A stretch of 64,000 nucleotides of DNA from Deltaproteobacteria bacterium (GTDB taxonomy: Bacteria; Myxococcota_C; UBA6777), in NCBI GenBank assembly GCA_002731275.1, contig PCBK01000028.1, forward strand, positions 1-64,000, read 5' to 3'. Positions 51,318 to 59,882 of the stretch are shown here, in pieces. How positions within the stretch are numbered: position 1 is the stretch's first letter; each line of letters begins with the position of its first letter. The notes beneath the pieces are model-generated. The model saw only the letters and a program-made list of their open reading frames with translations. It made no database searches and was not told the DNA's origin. The translations under genes were made by a program, and so were the position numbers.

Positions 51318-52108
51318 TTTGTTGCACCTGGTTTTCGAATGGCTAATGTTCCGAGTTGGCTGTCCCATGAGGCCTGACATTCGTACTCATTCCACTCATC
51401 CCATTCGTGAAGACGTAGGAATTCACTCGCGTCAACAGCTCTGTCACCGTGGGCGTTTCTTTGCTTGAGGAGCAAGCCGCCAGCCATTTGTTCGACGGGC
51501 ATGAGGCAAATGCAGTCTTGTTCGTAAAACAGGACGACACATTGGCGCGTTCCAAAGTACAGCTCGACGAGTTCTTTGGTGAGATGGATGGAACCTCGTC
51601 GGATATGGACAGTCACAGCGTCTTGGTTTGCGTGGCGTTTGACTGTGTAAGATGCGATCGCATCGAGAAGTTTGCTGTATACTGTGTCAGCGGCTTGTTG
51701 TACGGATGGTGTCAGTTCGAGGCCAAATCCGAGAGATTCGGCCTCGACCAGCCACACTTTGATATCTTTGGGAAATGCCTCGCCGTAGATTTTTTTTCCA
51801 GCGGCGAGGGCATGATCCCAGCGAAAATCGTGAAGAGAGTATGTGGGGGCATGGTCTTGACTGAGGACTTCACCAGGAACCTCGAAGATCGTGCCGGGTT
51901 CGGACTGTGTGGAGCAGGCGTCGATGATGTAGAGTGCGTCACTGCCGCGAGCTGCAAACATCACTTCGAGGCCTGCAGTCCCGCAGTCAAAGGCTTGCAC
52001 CCCAGGAATGGGGTGTCGTCGAAGTCGCTCAATCAGTTTCTGAACGACGACTACGCCGACACCATCATCATTGCGATTGCTGTTTCCACATCCAATCACC
52101 GTCAACAT
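51314..52108 (-). CDS. Hydrogenase maturation protease with C-terminal extra domain
   Basis: 264 residues. The first 150 are a HyaD/HoxM-type endopeptidase: VIGCGNSNRNDDGVGVVVVQ (nickel-sensing Asp in DDGVG), DCGTAGLEVMF, and LYIIDACST. It should clip the tail of the large subunit after nickel is in place. From about residue 165 a second region (VTVHIRRGSIHLTKELVELY and GLLLKQRNAHGDRAVDASEF) is not part of ordinary proteases of about 160 residues. It looks like a small beta-rich domain of unknown role, perhaps substrate recognition. The gene lies 35 bases after the large subunit. Confidence 0.85.
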   Translation of the reverse strand: MLTVIGCGNSNRNDDGVGVVVVQKLIERLRRHPIPGVQAFDCGTAGLEVMFAARGSDALYIIDACSTQSEPGTIFEVPGEVLSQDHAPTYSLHDFRWDHALAAGKKIYGEAFPKDIKVWLVEAESLGFGLELTPSVQQAADTVYSKLLDAIASYTVKRHANQDAVTVHIRRGSIHLTKELVELYFGTRQCVVLFYEQDCICLMPVEQMAGGLLLKQRNAHGDRAVDASEFLRLHEWDEWNEYECQASWDSQLGTLAIRKPGATK

Positions 52109-52143
52109 AGAAATGGGTTTCCTTGGTGAGTTGAGTGACGCAC

Positions 52144-53751
52144 TTACGTTGTACGGAAGCGAGCCAACTCTTCGCCTGTTTTGGCGTCGTGTGCGTGTAC
52201 AGTACAGACGAGGCAGGAGTCAAATGAGCGAGCGACGTGTCCGACTTCGACGGGATCGTTTTTGTCGGCGATAGGTGTACCGATGAGTGCTTCTTCGATG
52301 GGGCCTCTGGTCTCGCCACTATCACGGGGACCAACGTTCCATGTTGTTGGAGCGATGATTTGGTAGTTGGCAATTTTTCCGTCTTTGATGTCGATCCAGT
52401 GTGCGAGTGCACCGCGAGCAGCTTCTGTTGCACCCCATCCGCGGCCATCTTGTGGCTTGGGTTTGATGTAGAAGGGCTCGTCGAGTTTGATCTCGCGTAG
52501 ACAACGCTCGGCTTCGCGATAGAGCTTGACGAGCTCGTGTACACGGGCGAGCTGACGCAAGTGGAGGCTTGCACCACCGACTGCTTTGAAGACGTTCAGG
52601 ATGAATGGATCGTGGTGTTGCCAGCCTTGGCCATGCTTGCCACCGGCGACCAGTTGACGTGAAAGGGGACCGGCTTCACAGCGTCCCAGCTCGACGTCAC
52701 TGACAGCAGTACACCAAGTGTAGTTTCCGTCGAAGTTGGTCTCGTTGTTGGAGATCGCGCTGACTGTACGGTCAAATGGGTGGAAGTCTCCATTGCCTTC
52801 GCTGTACCACGCGTGGCTGGTGTTTTCACGTACACGCGCTTGTTCCATCGTGATGTGACTGTCATTGTGGCTGTTGTAGATACCACTTTTCATGATCACA
52901 GCGTCATTGCGGTTGTCGATGGTGGGGTGTTGATATCGATCTTCGTGAGGGAGGTATCCCCAAGTGATGTAACGGCCACATCCGGCACCGTACTTGTCCA
53001 GACCGTAGTCGAGACCGGCCTTCCAGTAGAAGGCGAGGTCGGAGTTGGCGTGTTCGGGTTTTTCGTCCATCCAGGCCATGAAGTCGTCGTATGTTTGGAT
53101 CTCTTCGTAGCGTTCGAGGGAGCAACCCAGCCAGCAAGGCTCTAACCAGTTGCGGCGGAAGTATTCGAGGATAGACCACGCGCGGGTGATGTCTGTGAGG
53201 GTGGGAGCGCACATGACGCCACCGGGGACCATGTAGGAGGAGTGAGGCCACTGTCCACCAAGCAAGGCGTAGATTTCGACAGGCTTCCCTGAAATGGTGA
53301 CACCCAACTCGTAAGAAGTCCCAGTGAAAGGGGCAAATCGTTTGCAGGCTTCTTCGTAATACTTGGAGCCTTTGTACTTGGGGTTGACCATATCAATGGC
53401 ATACAGCCCGTAAAAGTATCGGGGGATACTTTGAATGGATTCTGTCAATTGGCCGAGGTTTCGGGCGAGGATTGCGTTGCGTGGGACGTGTGTTTGGTAG
53501 GCTGTGTCGAGCGCCCAAGATGCACATGAGAGGTGGGATGCTCCACAGATCCCACAAGCGCGGGGAGTGACAACCAAACCTGATTGGGGGTCTTTGCCAC
53601 GTAGGATCACTTCAAATCCACGAAACATCTCTGCCTGGGTCCAAGCGTTGACGACGTGACCGTCTTCGATGTCTACACGAATGTCGAGATCCCCTTCGAC
53701 GCGACCTACTGGGGAAATATCTAATGTTTCAACTTGTACGTTGTTGGCCAT
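52144..53751 (-). CDS. hhyL: [NiFe]-hydrogenase large subunit, group 1h-like
   Basis: 535 residues. The L1 motif TPRACGICGASHLSC supplies two Ni ligands, and the L2 motif FDSCLVCTVHA supplies the other two, reading DSC where most enzymes have DPC. Sixteen residues follow the L2 His, the tail the maturation protease should remove. AAGGAG precedes the ATG. Sequence such as RVEGDLDIRVDIEDGHVVNA and GGKHGQGWQHHDPF agrees with H2-uptake group 1 enzymes. No signal peptide. The DSC variant, neighbour set and small-subunit features point to group 1h (high-affinity, oxygen-tolerant), but this subgroup call is from memory and not alignment. It would oxidise H2 and pass electrons through the small subunit. 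Confidence 0.9.
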   Translation of the reverse strand: MANNVQVETLDISPVGRVEGDLDIRVDIEDGHVVNAWTQAEMFRGFEVILRGKDPQSGLVVTPRACGICGASHLSCASWALDTAYQTHVPRNAILARNLGQLTESIQSIPRYFYGLYAIDMVNPKYKGSKYYEEACKRFAPFTGTSYELGVTISGKPVEIYALLGGQWPHSSYMVPGGVMCAPTLTDITRAWSILEYFRRNWLEPCWLGCSLERYEEIQTYDDFMAWMDEKPEHANSDLAFYWKAGLDYGLDKYGAGCGRYITWGYLPHEDRYQHPTIDNRNDAVIMKSGIYNSHNDSHITMEQARVRENTSHAWYSEGNGDFHPFDRTVSAISNNETNFDGNYTWCTAVSDVELGRCEAGPLSRQLVAGGKHGQGWQHHDPFILNVFKAVGGASLHLRQLARVHELVKLYREAERCLREIKLDEPFYIKPKPQDGRGWGATEAARGALAHWIDIKDGKIANYQIIAPTTWNVGPRDSGETRGPIEEALIGTPIADKNDPVEVGHVARSFDSCLVCTVHAHDAKTGEELARFRTT

Positions 53752-53903
53752 TGCTGAGGCTCCTTCTCAATGTAGGGACATCCAAAGTCGCAGATGGTGT
53801 CATGGTGGTCTTTTGACATGCCATCACTGCAATGTTCACAAAGCCGCGGTCGTGTACTCGACGGAGCTTGGCTGGCAAAGAAGTCGTTGGATGTTGAATA
53901 CAA
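53721..53903 (-). CDS. Possible small Cys-rich protein between the hydrogenase subunit genes
   Basis: A 60-codon frame fills most of the gap between the subunit genes, reads the same way, and ends 31 bases inside the large-subunit gene. It contains C-x2-C (RLCEHCSDG) and C-x3-C (TICDFGCPY), a layout that could bind zinc or an iron-sulfur cluster. The only start is TTG and no good ribosome-binding site precedes it, so translation is uncertain. Some group 1h hydrogenases have a small third subunit, which makes this frame worth a look. Confidence 0.3.
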   Translation of the reverse strand: MYSTSNDFFASQAPSSTRPRLCEHCSDGMSKDHHDTICDFGCPYIEKEPQQWPTTYKLKH

Positions 53904-53940
53904 TTTTACAGATCGATATGATTTGATGATTGGAGTCGTC

Positions 53941-54903
53941 TTATACGACGAACATATCCTCTTTGGACCACTTGGGCGCAGCGCTCTTTCCGGCTGCGAC
54001 CACTGTCAGGTAACTGCGTTTGTTCATCCCGACTGGGACTTCGTTGGGAAGACCAAGTGTTGTGGGCGTCGCAAAGACTGTTCCTGGTTTCAGATCGTGG
54101 TGTGGGAACTCCGGCTCTGTACAACCGATACAAGGCATACCAGCGCGTGTTTTCGAGGATTGTCTGTTCCACAGGATGCGGTTGCATGGGGAGCGTGTGA
54201 AGGGCCCACGGCATCCAAGGTCGTAGAACAAACATCCGTTGCGCTGACCAAATTGTGTCGTGGAGACTTTGTAGGCGAAGTGCATGTTGCGGGTGCAACC
54301 TGTTTGTGTGAAGCTCGTGAAGAATGTCTTCGGTCGGTTCAACTCATCGAGGGTTAGATCGCCTGCACGACCTGTCGCGACTGCGACGAGAATCTGACTG
54401 ATCCAGTCCGGGTGGGCTGGACAACCTGGGATGTTGATGACAGGCAGGCCTGACTTACTGACGAAGTTGGAGCCCAAAAATCCGCCAGCAGCGCGTTTGT
54501 GAAACTGCATCCCTGTCGAGTCTGATGGGTTAGGGGGGACGGCTGGAATCCCACCCCAAGTCGCGCAATCACCAACTGCGACGACAAACTGTGCAGCGTT
54601 AGACAGCTCGGTGACCCAGTCTTTCATAGGACGACCGGCGAAACGGTTCCAGTTCCCTGTCCCATTGGGGGCCTGGATGACACTCCCTTCAAATACGAAG
54701 ATGTCCAAAGAGATTTTGCCACTCAAGCAATCTTCCAAAATGTTTTTGACACCGACACCCAACTCCATACCGAGACTGGGATGCCAAAGTATGTTGATGC
54801 CAAAATCTGTGACCAAGTCACATGCACTTGGTTCTTCTGCATTGAGAAAGGACATCGTGTTACCAGAACAGGCACCACCTTGTAGCCAGAGAACGTTAGC
54901 CAT
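53941..54903 (-). CDS. hhyS: [NiFe]-hydrogenase small subunit, group 1h-like
   Basis: 320 residues, starting directly with VLWLQGGACSGNTMSFLNA: there is no Tat signal, so the enzyme stays in the cytoplasm or on the inner face of the membrane. The first proximal-cluster motif is C12-x2-N15 in place of the common C-x2-C; other ligands are likely GDCATWGG and IPGCPAHPD. The two further clusters are served by TGCTRNMHF, NGCLFYDLGC and PCIGC. In high-affinity hydrogenases an Asp replaces one proximal Cys, and this sequence fits a substituted cluster, though which residue fills in is not certain. AAGGAGG precedes the ATG. It heads the operon. Confidence 0.9.
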   Translation of the reverse strand: MANVLWLQGGACSGNTMSFLNAEEPSACDLVTDFGINILWHPSLGMELGVGVKNILEDCLSGKISLDIFVFEGSVIQAPNGTGNWNRFAGRPMKDWVTELSNAAQFVVAVGDCATWGGIPAVPPNPSDSTGMQFHKRAAGGFLGSNFVSKSGLPVINIPGCPAHPDWISQILVAVATGRAGDLTLDELNRPKTFFTSFTQTGCTRNMHFAYKVSTTQFGQRNGCLFYDLGCRGPFTRSPCNRILWNRQSSKTRAGMPCIGCTEPEFPHHDLKPGTVFATPTTLGLPNEVPVGMNKRSYLTVVAAGKSAAPKWSKEDMFVV

Positions 54904-54948
54904 CCGAGCCTCCTTGGGTGAGAGATGTTTACAGTGGTCTTGTTGTGC

Positions 54949-54977
54949 AGTCTAGAAAAAACAACGTTTCCTGTCAA
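54949..54977 (-). promoter_or_regulatory. Sigma70-like promoter of the hydrogenase operon
   Basis: On the minus strand TTGACA (54977-54972) and TAGACT (54954-54949) are exactly 17 bases apart. Transcription should begin near 54942, giving a leader of about 40 bases before the small subunit. The spacer contains a run of six T. No clear upstream activator site was noted. Confidence 0.6.
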
Positions 54978-55104
54978 GCAAAAAAGATAGTTTCTACGAT
55001 GTCGGAGTTTTCGAAGAAATCGCACTCAGCGACGAAATAGTCTACCAACTAGTCTCTTGATACTGTTGTACAAATGGTGGGGGGAGAGAGCAAAAGATCC
55101 ATTC

Positions 55105-57282
55105 TCAAGGTGTGCTACGGACCCAAAGAAATCCAAGACTTCGCTTGTCAGAAAAAGCGCTAAGTAGCGTCGCGCCAAAAAGAGCATCGGGGCTCTCTGT
55201 GTAACCGCTTATATAAAGCCAGTCGTTTGCACCGAGAGCTACGTGTCGTGCGTATTCATTGAGCTTTCCGCCTGCCCGTTCTGCCCATTTTACGTTATAT
55301 TGCGAATCCAGTCTCAGTAAAAAGACATCCTGTGTACCTTTGGATTGCAAGGTGAATGGAGCAAAGCTCGCCTTTTCTTCAAAGTGTCCTACAAGGTAGA
55401 GTCCTTTGTTTGGTGTACCTGCCATTGAGAGGAGTGTCAGGTTTTTTTTGTGGAGGAAGATCTTTGATCGACTGATGTCTCCATTTTGATCGATAGTGAG
55501 GAGTTTGAGTTCATCACATGCGGTATTTGGTTGACATCCTGGCTTTGTGAAGTTCCCTCCAAGTAACACATGCCCTGCTGTCCACGGGAGAAGAGAGACG
55601 ATGCGGGTGTTGTTTTGGGTCTCGATGGGTTTGATCCAGAGGACCTTCTTTTGTTTACGTGAGTATAAGAGCAGAAAAGGGTTGATGTTATAACGGGCGG
55701 GCATATATGTGCCTTCAAAGGTGAAGGCTGTTGTATAGCTCCCAGCGAGCCAGATCCGATCGTCGCCTTCAACGACGATCTGTTTGGTGTGGAGGGATGC
55801 TTTGGTGAATTTGATCACATAGGTCTCTTTGTGAGCGCCTGTTGGATCGAGCTTGAGGAGGATGATCGCGCTGTTCCCTTTGTCTGGCCAGGATACGTTT
55901 AGATCCTTTTTGTCCCATGAGAGCGAGTTGATCTCAGTAAGTCTTGAGTTGATCCACCACGCATCTTTGTACCATTGCACAGGACCTGTGATGGCATCTC
56001 TTCCTCCATTGAGCCAGATCGTCTTCTTCGTCTTGTATGAGCTATCAATGAAGGTGAAGCGTGATTGTTTTTCGCCGTTTTGGGCTCTTTCCTGTGTCGC
56101 ACCGAGGAATGAACCATCAGGACGTGTGGCGAAGTATCCAACAAGGTTGTAGGGAAGGGGGATGGTCTCGTCAGATGGGCGACAATTCTTCCATGCGTAG
56201 TAATGAACGGTGACCCTGTCAGGCACTCCTGTCACTTGTTTTCTTGTCTGTCTCTGTAGAATACATCGATCTCTGAGCGGGATGACCTTGCGCAGACTGT
56301 CTGCGTAGCCGCTCTCTGTACTGGATGTATACCCACATGATGGATGGCCTGGACAGCTCACGCAATGTTGTTGCCGACACAACATACCATCCATGCAGTC
56401 ATCATTAGAGTGGCATGTGCGAATACAAGTGTTTGCTTCACAAACATGTCCTGTTGGGCAAGCGTTGTTACACTTCCCACAGTGTTGCGGCTCACGTGTC
56501 TTCCACTCTCCTTGACAGCAGATCGATTGTGCTTTGTCTTGGGCTGAACCTTCCCACGGGAGGCAGGAGATGGGCCACTGTGGAGTCTCAACAGAGAGCG
56601 GGCATCGCAGCGCTTGTTGTGTCTCTTGTTGCCAGTAGAGAGCTGAGATATTGAGCGATTGAACATCTTGCCAGCCCGCGTTTGTCTCGAACGTTGCGAA
56701 CAGTGTTTTGGGCTGCTCTGTGGGTTGCATGTCGAGTGAGCGTAGTGACCAGCCTGTTGTCGAGGGGAGCTCCCACTGAAAGGAGTTTCGGACCCAGTGG
56801 GCTTGTGTCTCTTGGGGGAGACTGATCGTGACGATCCACTGGTTGGGGGAAGCTGGAACGCGTTTGTGTGTAAAGATGAGGGATTGTGCGAGGATGGAGC
56901 CGCGACAAGATGTGGAAGCCACACAATCATTGTCGATGTTTCCGTCACAATCATCGTCTCTTTGGTTGCAGATCTCTAGACTTGGTTGTCGCTCTCCTAC
57001 ACATTGAAGTCGCCACTTTCCTGACTCATCGCAGGTTTGTTTTCCTGTGAGGCAGAGACCGACATCTTTGGTTTTGGAGGGGCCTGTGTAGCAGGGGCGT
57101 GTGCTAGAGGGGGTGCATTCTTTTCCGTCTGGAAGTTGGCAGATGAAATCCGTAGCGTGGCAAACAAAACCATCTGGGCAGTCACTGTCTTGGGTGCAAG
57201 GGATCGCGCCACAAGCAAAGATCTGTAAGAGGAGTGAAGAGCCACATACAAGAAACGCGAGGTGTCGAAGTCTTTCCTTCAT
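55105..57282 (-). CDS. Lipoprotein with MopE-like and Cys-rich repeats and a propeller-like region
   Basis: About 725 residues from the ATG at 57282, which overlaps the preceding stop as ATGA. The signal (FLVCGSSLLLQIFAC) ends in a lipobox Cys. Cys-rich modules follow (CTQDSDCPDGFVCHATDF), then one MopE-type loop (RDDDCDGNIDNDC), a beta-sandwich of about 120 residues, and an HCGKCNNACPTGHVCEANTC module. The final 400 residues contain SBBP/propeller-like strands (DRIWLAGSYTTAF, HVLLGGNFTKPG, LYLVGHFEEKASF, DWLYISGYTESP). Cell-surface location is likely. It is a tandem paralogue of the gene upstream with the same module order. Confidence 0.75.
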   Translation of the reverse strand: MKERLRHLAFLVCGSSLLLQIFACGAIPCTQDSDCPDGFVCHATDFICQLPDGKECTPSSTRPCYTGPSKTKDVGLCLTGKQTCDESGKWRLQCVGERQPSLEICNQRDDDCDGNIDNDCVASTSCRGSILAQSLIFTHKRVPASPNQWIVTISLPQETQAHWVRNSFQWELPSTTGWSLRSLDMQPTEQPKTLFATFETNAGWQDVQSLNISALYWQQETQQALRCPLSVETPQWPISCLPWEGSAQDKAQSICCQGEWKTREPQHCGKCNNACPTGHVCEANTCIRTCHSNDDCMDGMLCRQQHCVSCPGHPSCGYTSSTESGYADSLRKVIPLRDRCILQRQTRKQVTGVPDRVTVHYYAWKNCRPSDETIPLPYNLVGYFATRPDGSFLGATQERAQNGEKQSRFTFIDSSYKTKKTIWLNGGRDAITGPVQWYKDAWWINSRLTEINSLSWDKKDLNVSWPDKGNSAIILLKLDPTGAHKETYVIKFTKASLHTKQIVVEGDDRIWLAGSYTTAFTFEGTYMPARYNINPFLLLYSRKQKKVLWIKPIETQNNTRIVSLLPWTAGHVLLGGNFTKPGCQPNTACDELKLLTIDQNGDISRSKIFLHKKNLTLLSMAGTPNKGLYLVGHFEEKASFAPFTLQSKGTQDVFLLRLDSQYNVKWAERAGGKLNEYARHVALGANDWLYISGYTESPDALFGATLLSAFSDKRSLGFLWVRSTP

Positions 57283-59681
57283 GGGGTCCAAGTCCACACA
57301 AAGCCGGCGCGGTTGTAATTGTTTTCGTGGCTCTTGGGGGTGTAAGTTTGGGTGCCCAATTGGAGTGTTGGACTGTGACTCCAGCCCACGATCCGAAGGC
57401 GGTAACCTGACCAGTAGAGTTGACTCCCTATATCGTCCTCTTTACCGCCGATAGAATCGATGCTTTTGAATGTTCCTTTGGTATCCCAGCATGGTATCAG
57501 GAGGTCTTTTTTTCCACGGTGTGGAAATGTGAGCTTGTTGTATGTGACAGCATCTTCGTTGGAGATGAGGACACACAAGACCCCTTTGGAGCTCAGTGCA
57601 ATATCGTGGACATCGTCTTGTTCGACGCTGCCCAGTGTTTTGGTCCACAGGTGTGTACCATCTCGCTTCATCTTGGTGACGAAGATGTCCTGTTTCCCAT
57701 TGGAGAGCACCGCTTGTTTCCCAATCGTCTGGCTTCGTTGGAATTGTCCTGTGAGGTAAAGGGTCCCGTCCTTGTCGATGGTCATATGTTTGTATTGGAT
57801 ACCTGGAAGCGTACTCAAAAAGAGGACTTTTTGGATGGTTCCGTCTTGAGAGAGCGTCGCGAGGAAGCTGTGTGGGTTCGACTCTGTAGAGGTCTTTGGT
57901 GGTGCGTATGTGCCGAGTTTGGTGTTGTCGGGCATATGTCCCAGCCAGAGGATATTCTCTTGCGCATCGATGAGCAGAGATGCTGGTACATCCTTGAGAA
58001 AACCGGCTTTTTCGATGATGTGGCCGAGCTGACATTCTCCTTTGGTGGAGTATTGCAGTAAGCCGAACTCGGAGATATTCGCGTACTCGTTGCTCGTCGG
58101 TTGTTTGGAGAGTTGTTTGTTTCCGCACATGAAGCCTTTGTCGCTGGCTTTCCCCCAGAGGGCTGACCAGATCTTGTCGTCTTTTGTGATCGCGATCGCC
58201 ATGCTCCCGCTCCAGGCCCAATCGTATGCGAGGGCTTTGGCCCACGAGAGTCCACCTGCTTGTGTGATCTTGGCAAAGAGGGTGATGTTTCCACTCAGCG
58301 GGAATTTGTGCTTGAGTTGGACTTCATCTGGACGTTCGTAGAAGACGTGGACAGTGGAGCCATTGCCACCTGAGTTGGCCTGTCCGACAAATAAGAGTGT
58401 ACCGTCAGGCATCTGTTTGAGCCGCAGACGTTCCTTTTGCCTGATCGAAGAACCTTCTACACCGAGCCCACCGATCTGACGCCACCACTGCAATTGTTTC
58501 CAATCTTTGTCCCATTTGGTGAGAAAGATGTCTCCATTGCGGATCTCTTTGTATGTCTTTTCTCCAATGGTCACAGACTGGTTAAACACACCCGCGACAA
58601 AGAGCTCCCCTTGTGGACCCTCTGTGATGTTGTGGAAGGCTACATACTGTTTACTTTCAAGCCAGAGTGTTTTGCCACAACGCGCATCTCCTGGACAATT
58701 GACACATTGGTTATTCAGGCAGAGTGAACCTTGTGGACAGGATGAAGAGGTCTGGCATTCGATACATCGCCCATCCTGGCAAAAAGCTTTTTCGTTGCAG
58801 GCGTGTCCACACGTACCACAATGTTCTTGGTTGGTTTGGAGAGACACGCACTTGCCTCCACAACAAGTCTCACCTGTACTGCATACATTTCCACAACCAC
58901 CACAGTGATTTGGGTCGTTTTGAAGGGATATACACAGACCGTCACAATTCTCTTTCTCTTGTGGACAAGGACGCTCCCATTTCTCCGTGGTCAGCTTGAT
59001 GGGACAGTAAAATGACTCGGAGGTTTGTGCGATCAGTGTTCCTTCGAAGGTGAGTGAGAGAGGGGAGGACCAGATCGCATCATGTTGAAGTACGATCCGC
59101 CAATGTGCTGCTTGTTGTGGCGTTTCTTTGATGAACGAGATGTCTTTTGTTTTCCACAATGAGGTGTGAATGGTGAGTAATGGTTTGTCCTCCGACCAGC
59201 GCCATGTGGAGGTCTCTTTGAGGGTCAGTTTGAGTGTGACTTTGTGAGGAGAGCCGGGAGAGAGTGTTGGGGTGATGATGACATCTGAGGAGGATGTGTG
59301 TTTTTCACAGAACGTGGCGATCTGACAATTGTCGTCGACTTGTCCGTCACAATCATCGTCTTTTCCATTGCAGGTCTCCGTTGAGGGAAGTTGTTGTCCT
59401 CGACACGTGCTCCACTCTTTGGTCGGTAGGCATTCGCGTTCACCTGCGTGACATGGGCGGCTCTCTTTGGTGTCAAATGGACCTGTATAGCACGTCTCTT
59501 TTTGTCCAGGTGTACAGGCACCGTCCAGGATCTGACAACTGGAGGATTCTGTTGCACAGTAAAACCCTTCTGGGCAATCTTCATCGATAGCGCAGGGAGT
59601 GGGACCACAACCTGAGATGCCTAAAGCTGTTATGTACAGAAAAATAAATACAAATTGTAGGATTCTGAGCTGCCTTTGCAT
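57279..59681 (-). CDS. Lipoprotein with MopE-like and Cys-rich repeats and a propeller-like region, longer paralogue
   Basis: 800 residues. Signal LQFVFIFLYITALGISGC, lipobox at ISGC. The order is as in the downstream paralogue: CAIDEDCPEGFYC module, CYTGPFDTKE, one DDDCDGQVDDNC loop, a beta-sandwich, then three tandem Cys modules (HCGGCGNVCSTGETCCGGKC, HCGTCGHACNEKAFCQDGRC, SSSCPQGSLCLNNQC). Repeated strands follow (ELFVAGVFNQSVTIG, GTLLFVGQANSG, TLYLTGQFQRSQTIG, RLRIVGWSHSPTLQLG) of the kind found in surface propellers. GAGGAA precedes the ATG. The 4-base overlap with the next gene ensures joint translation. Role unknown; possibly adhesion or metal capture. Confidence 0.75.
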   Translation of the reverse strand: MQRQLRILQFVFIFLYITALGISGCGPTPCAIDEDCPEGFYCATESSSCQILDGACTPGQKETCYTGPFDTKESRPCHAGERECLPTKEWSTCRGQQLPSTETCNGKDDDCDGQVDDNCQIATFCEKHTSSSDVIITPTLSPGSPHKVTLKLTLKETSTWRWSEDKPLLTIHTSLWKTKDISFIKETPQQAAHWRIVLQHDAIWSSPLSLTFEGTLIAQTSESFYCPIKLTTEKWERPCPQEKENCDGLCISLQNDPNHCGGCGNVCSTGETCCGGKCVSLQTNQEHCGTCGHACNEKAFCQDGRCIECQTSSSCPQGSLCLNNQCVNCPGDARCGKTLWLESKQYVAFHNITEGPQGELFVAGVFNQSVTIGEKTYKEIRNGDIFLTKWDKDWKQLQWWRQIGGLGVEGSSIRQKERLRLKQMPDGTLLFVGQANSGGNGSTVHVFYERPDEVQLKHKFPLSGNITLFAKITQAGGLSWAKALAYDWAWSGSMAIAITKDDKIWSALWGKASDKGFMCGNKQLSKQPTSNEYANISEFGLLQYSTKGECQLGHIIEKAGFLKDVPASLLIDAQENILWLGHMPDNTKLGTYAPPKTSTESNPHSFLATLSQDGTIQKVLFLSTLPGIQYKHMTIDKDGTLYLTGQFQRSQTIGKQAVLSNGKQDIFVTKMKRDGTHLWTKTLGSVEQDDVHDIALSSKGVLCVLISNEDAVTYNKLTFPHRGKKDLLIPCWDTKGTFKSIDSIGGKEDDIGSQLYWSGYRLRIVGWSHSPTLQLGTQTYTPKSHENNYNRAGFVWTWTP

Positions 59682-59882
59682 AGATCATTCCTCGCTGACC
59701 TGAGCATCTTTGTGTCATGGCTCTGTTCCATCATTACATAGAGTCGGAACAGAGCATGTGTTTGCACACGCTTTTTTTCTCTCAACAGCGTTGTCTTTTT
59801 TGTATACGATGTTCTCGGTAAAAAGTGAATGGAGTGGCAAGTCTTTGGGGGCTTTTTGGGAGTGGAGGTCGAGGATGTTGGT

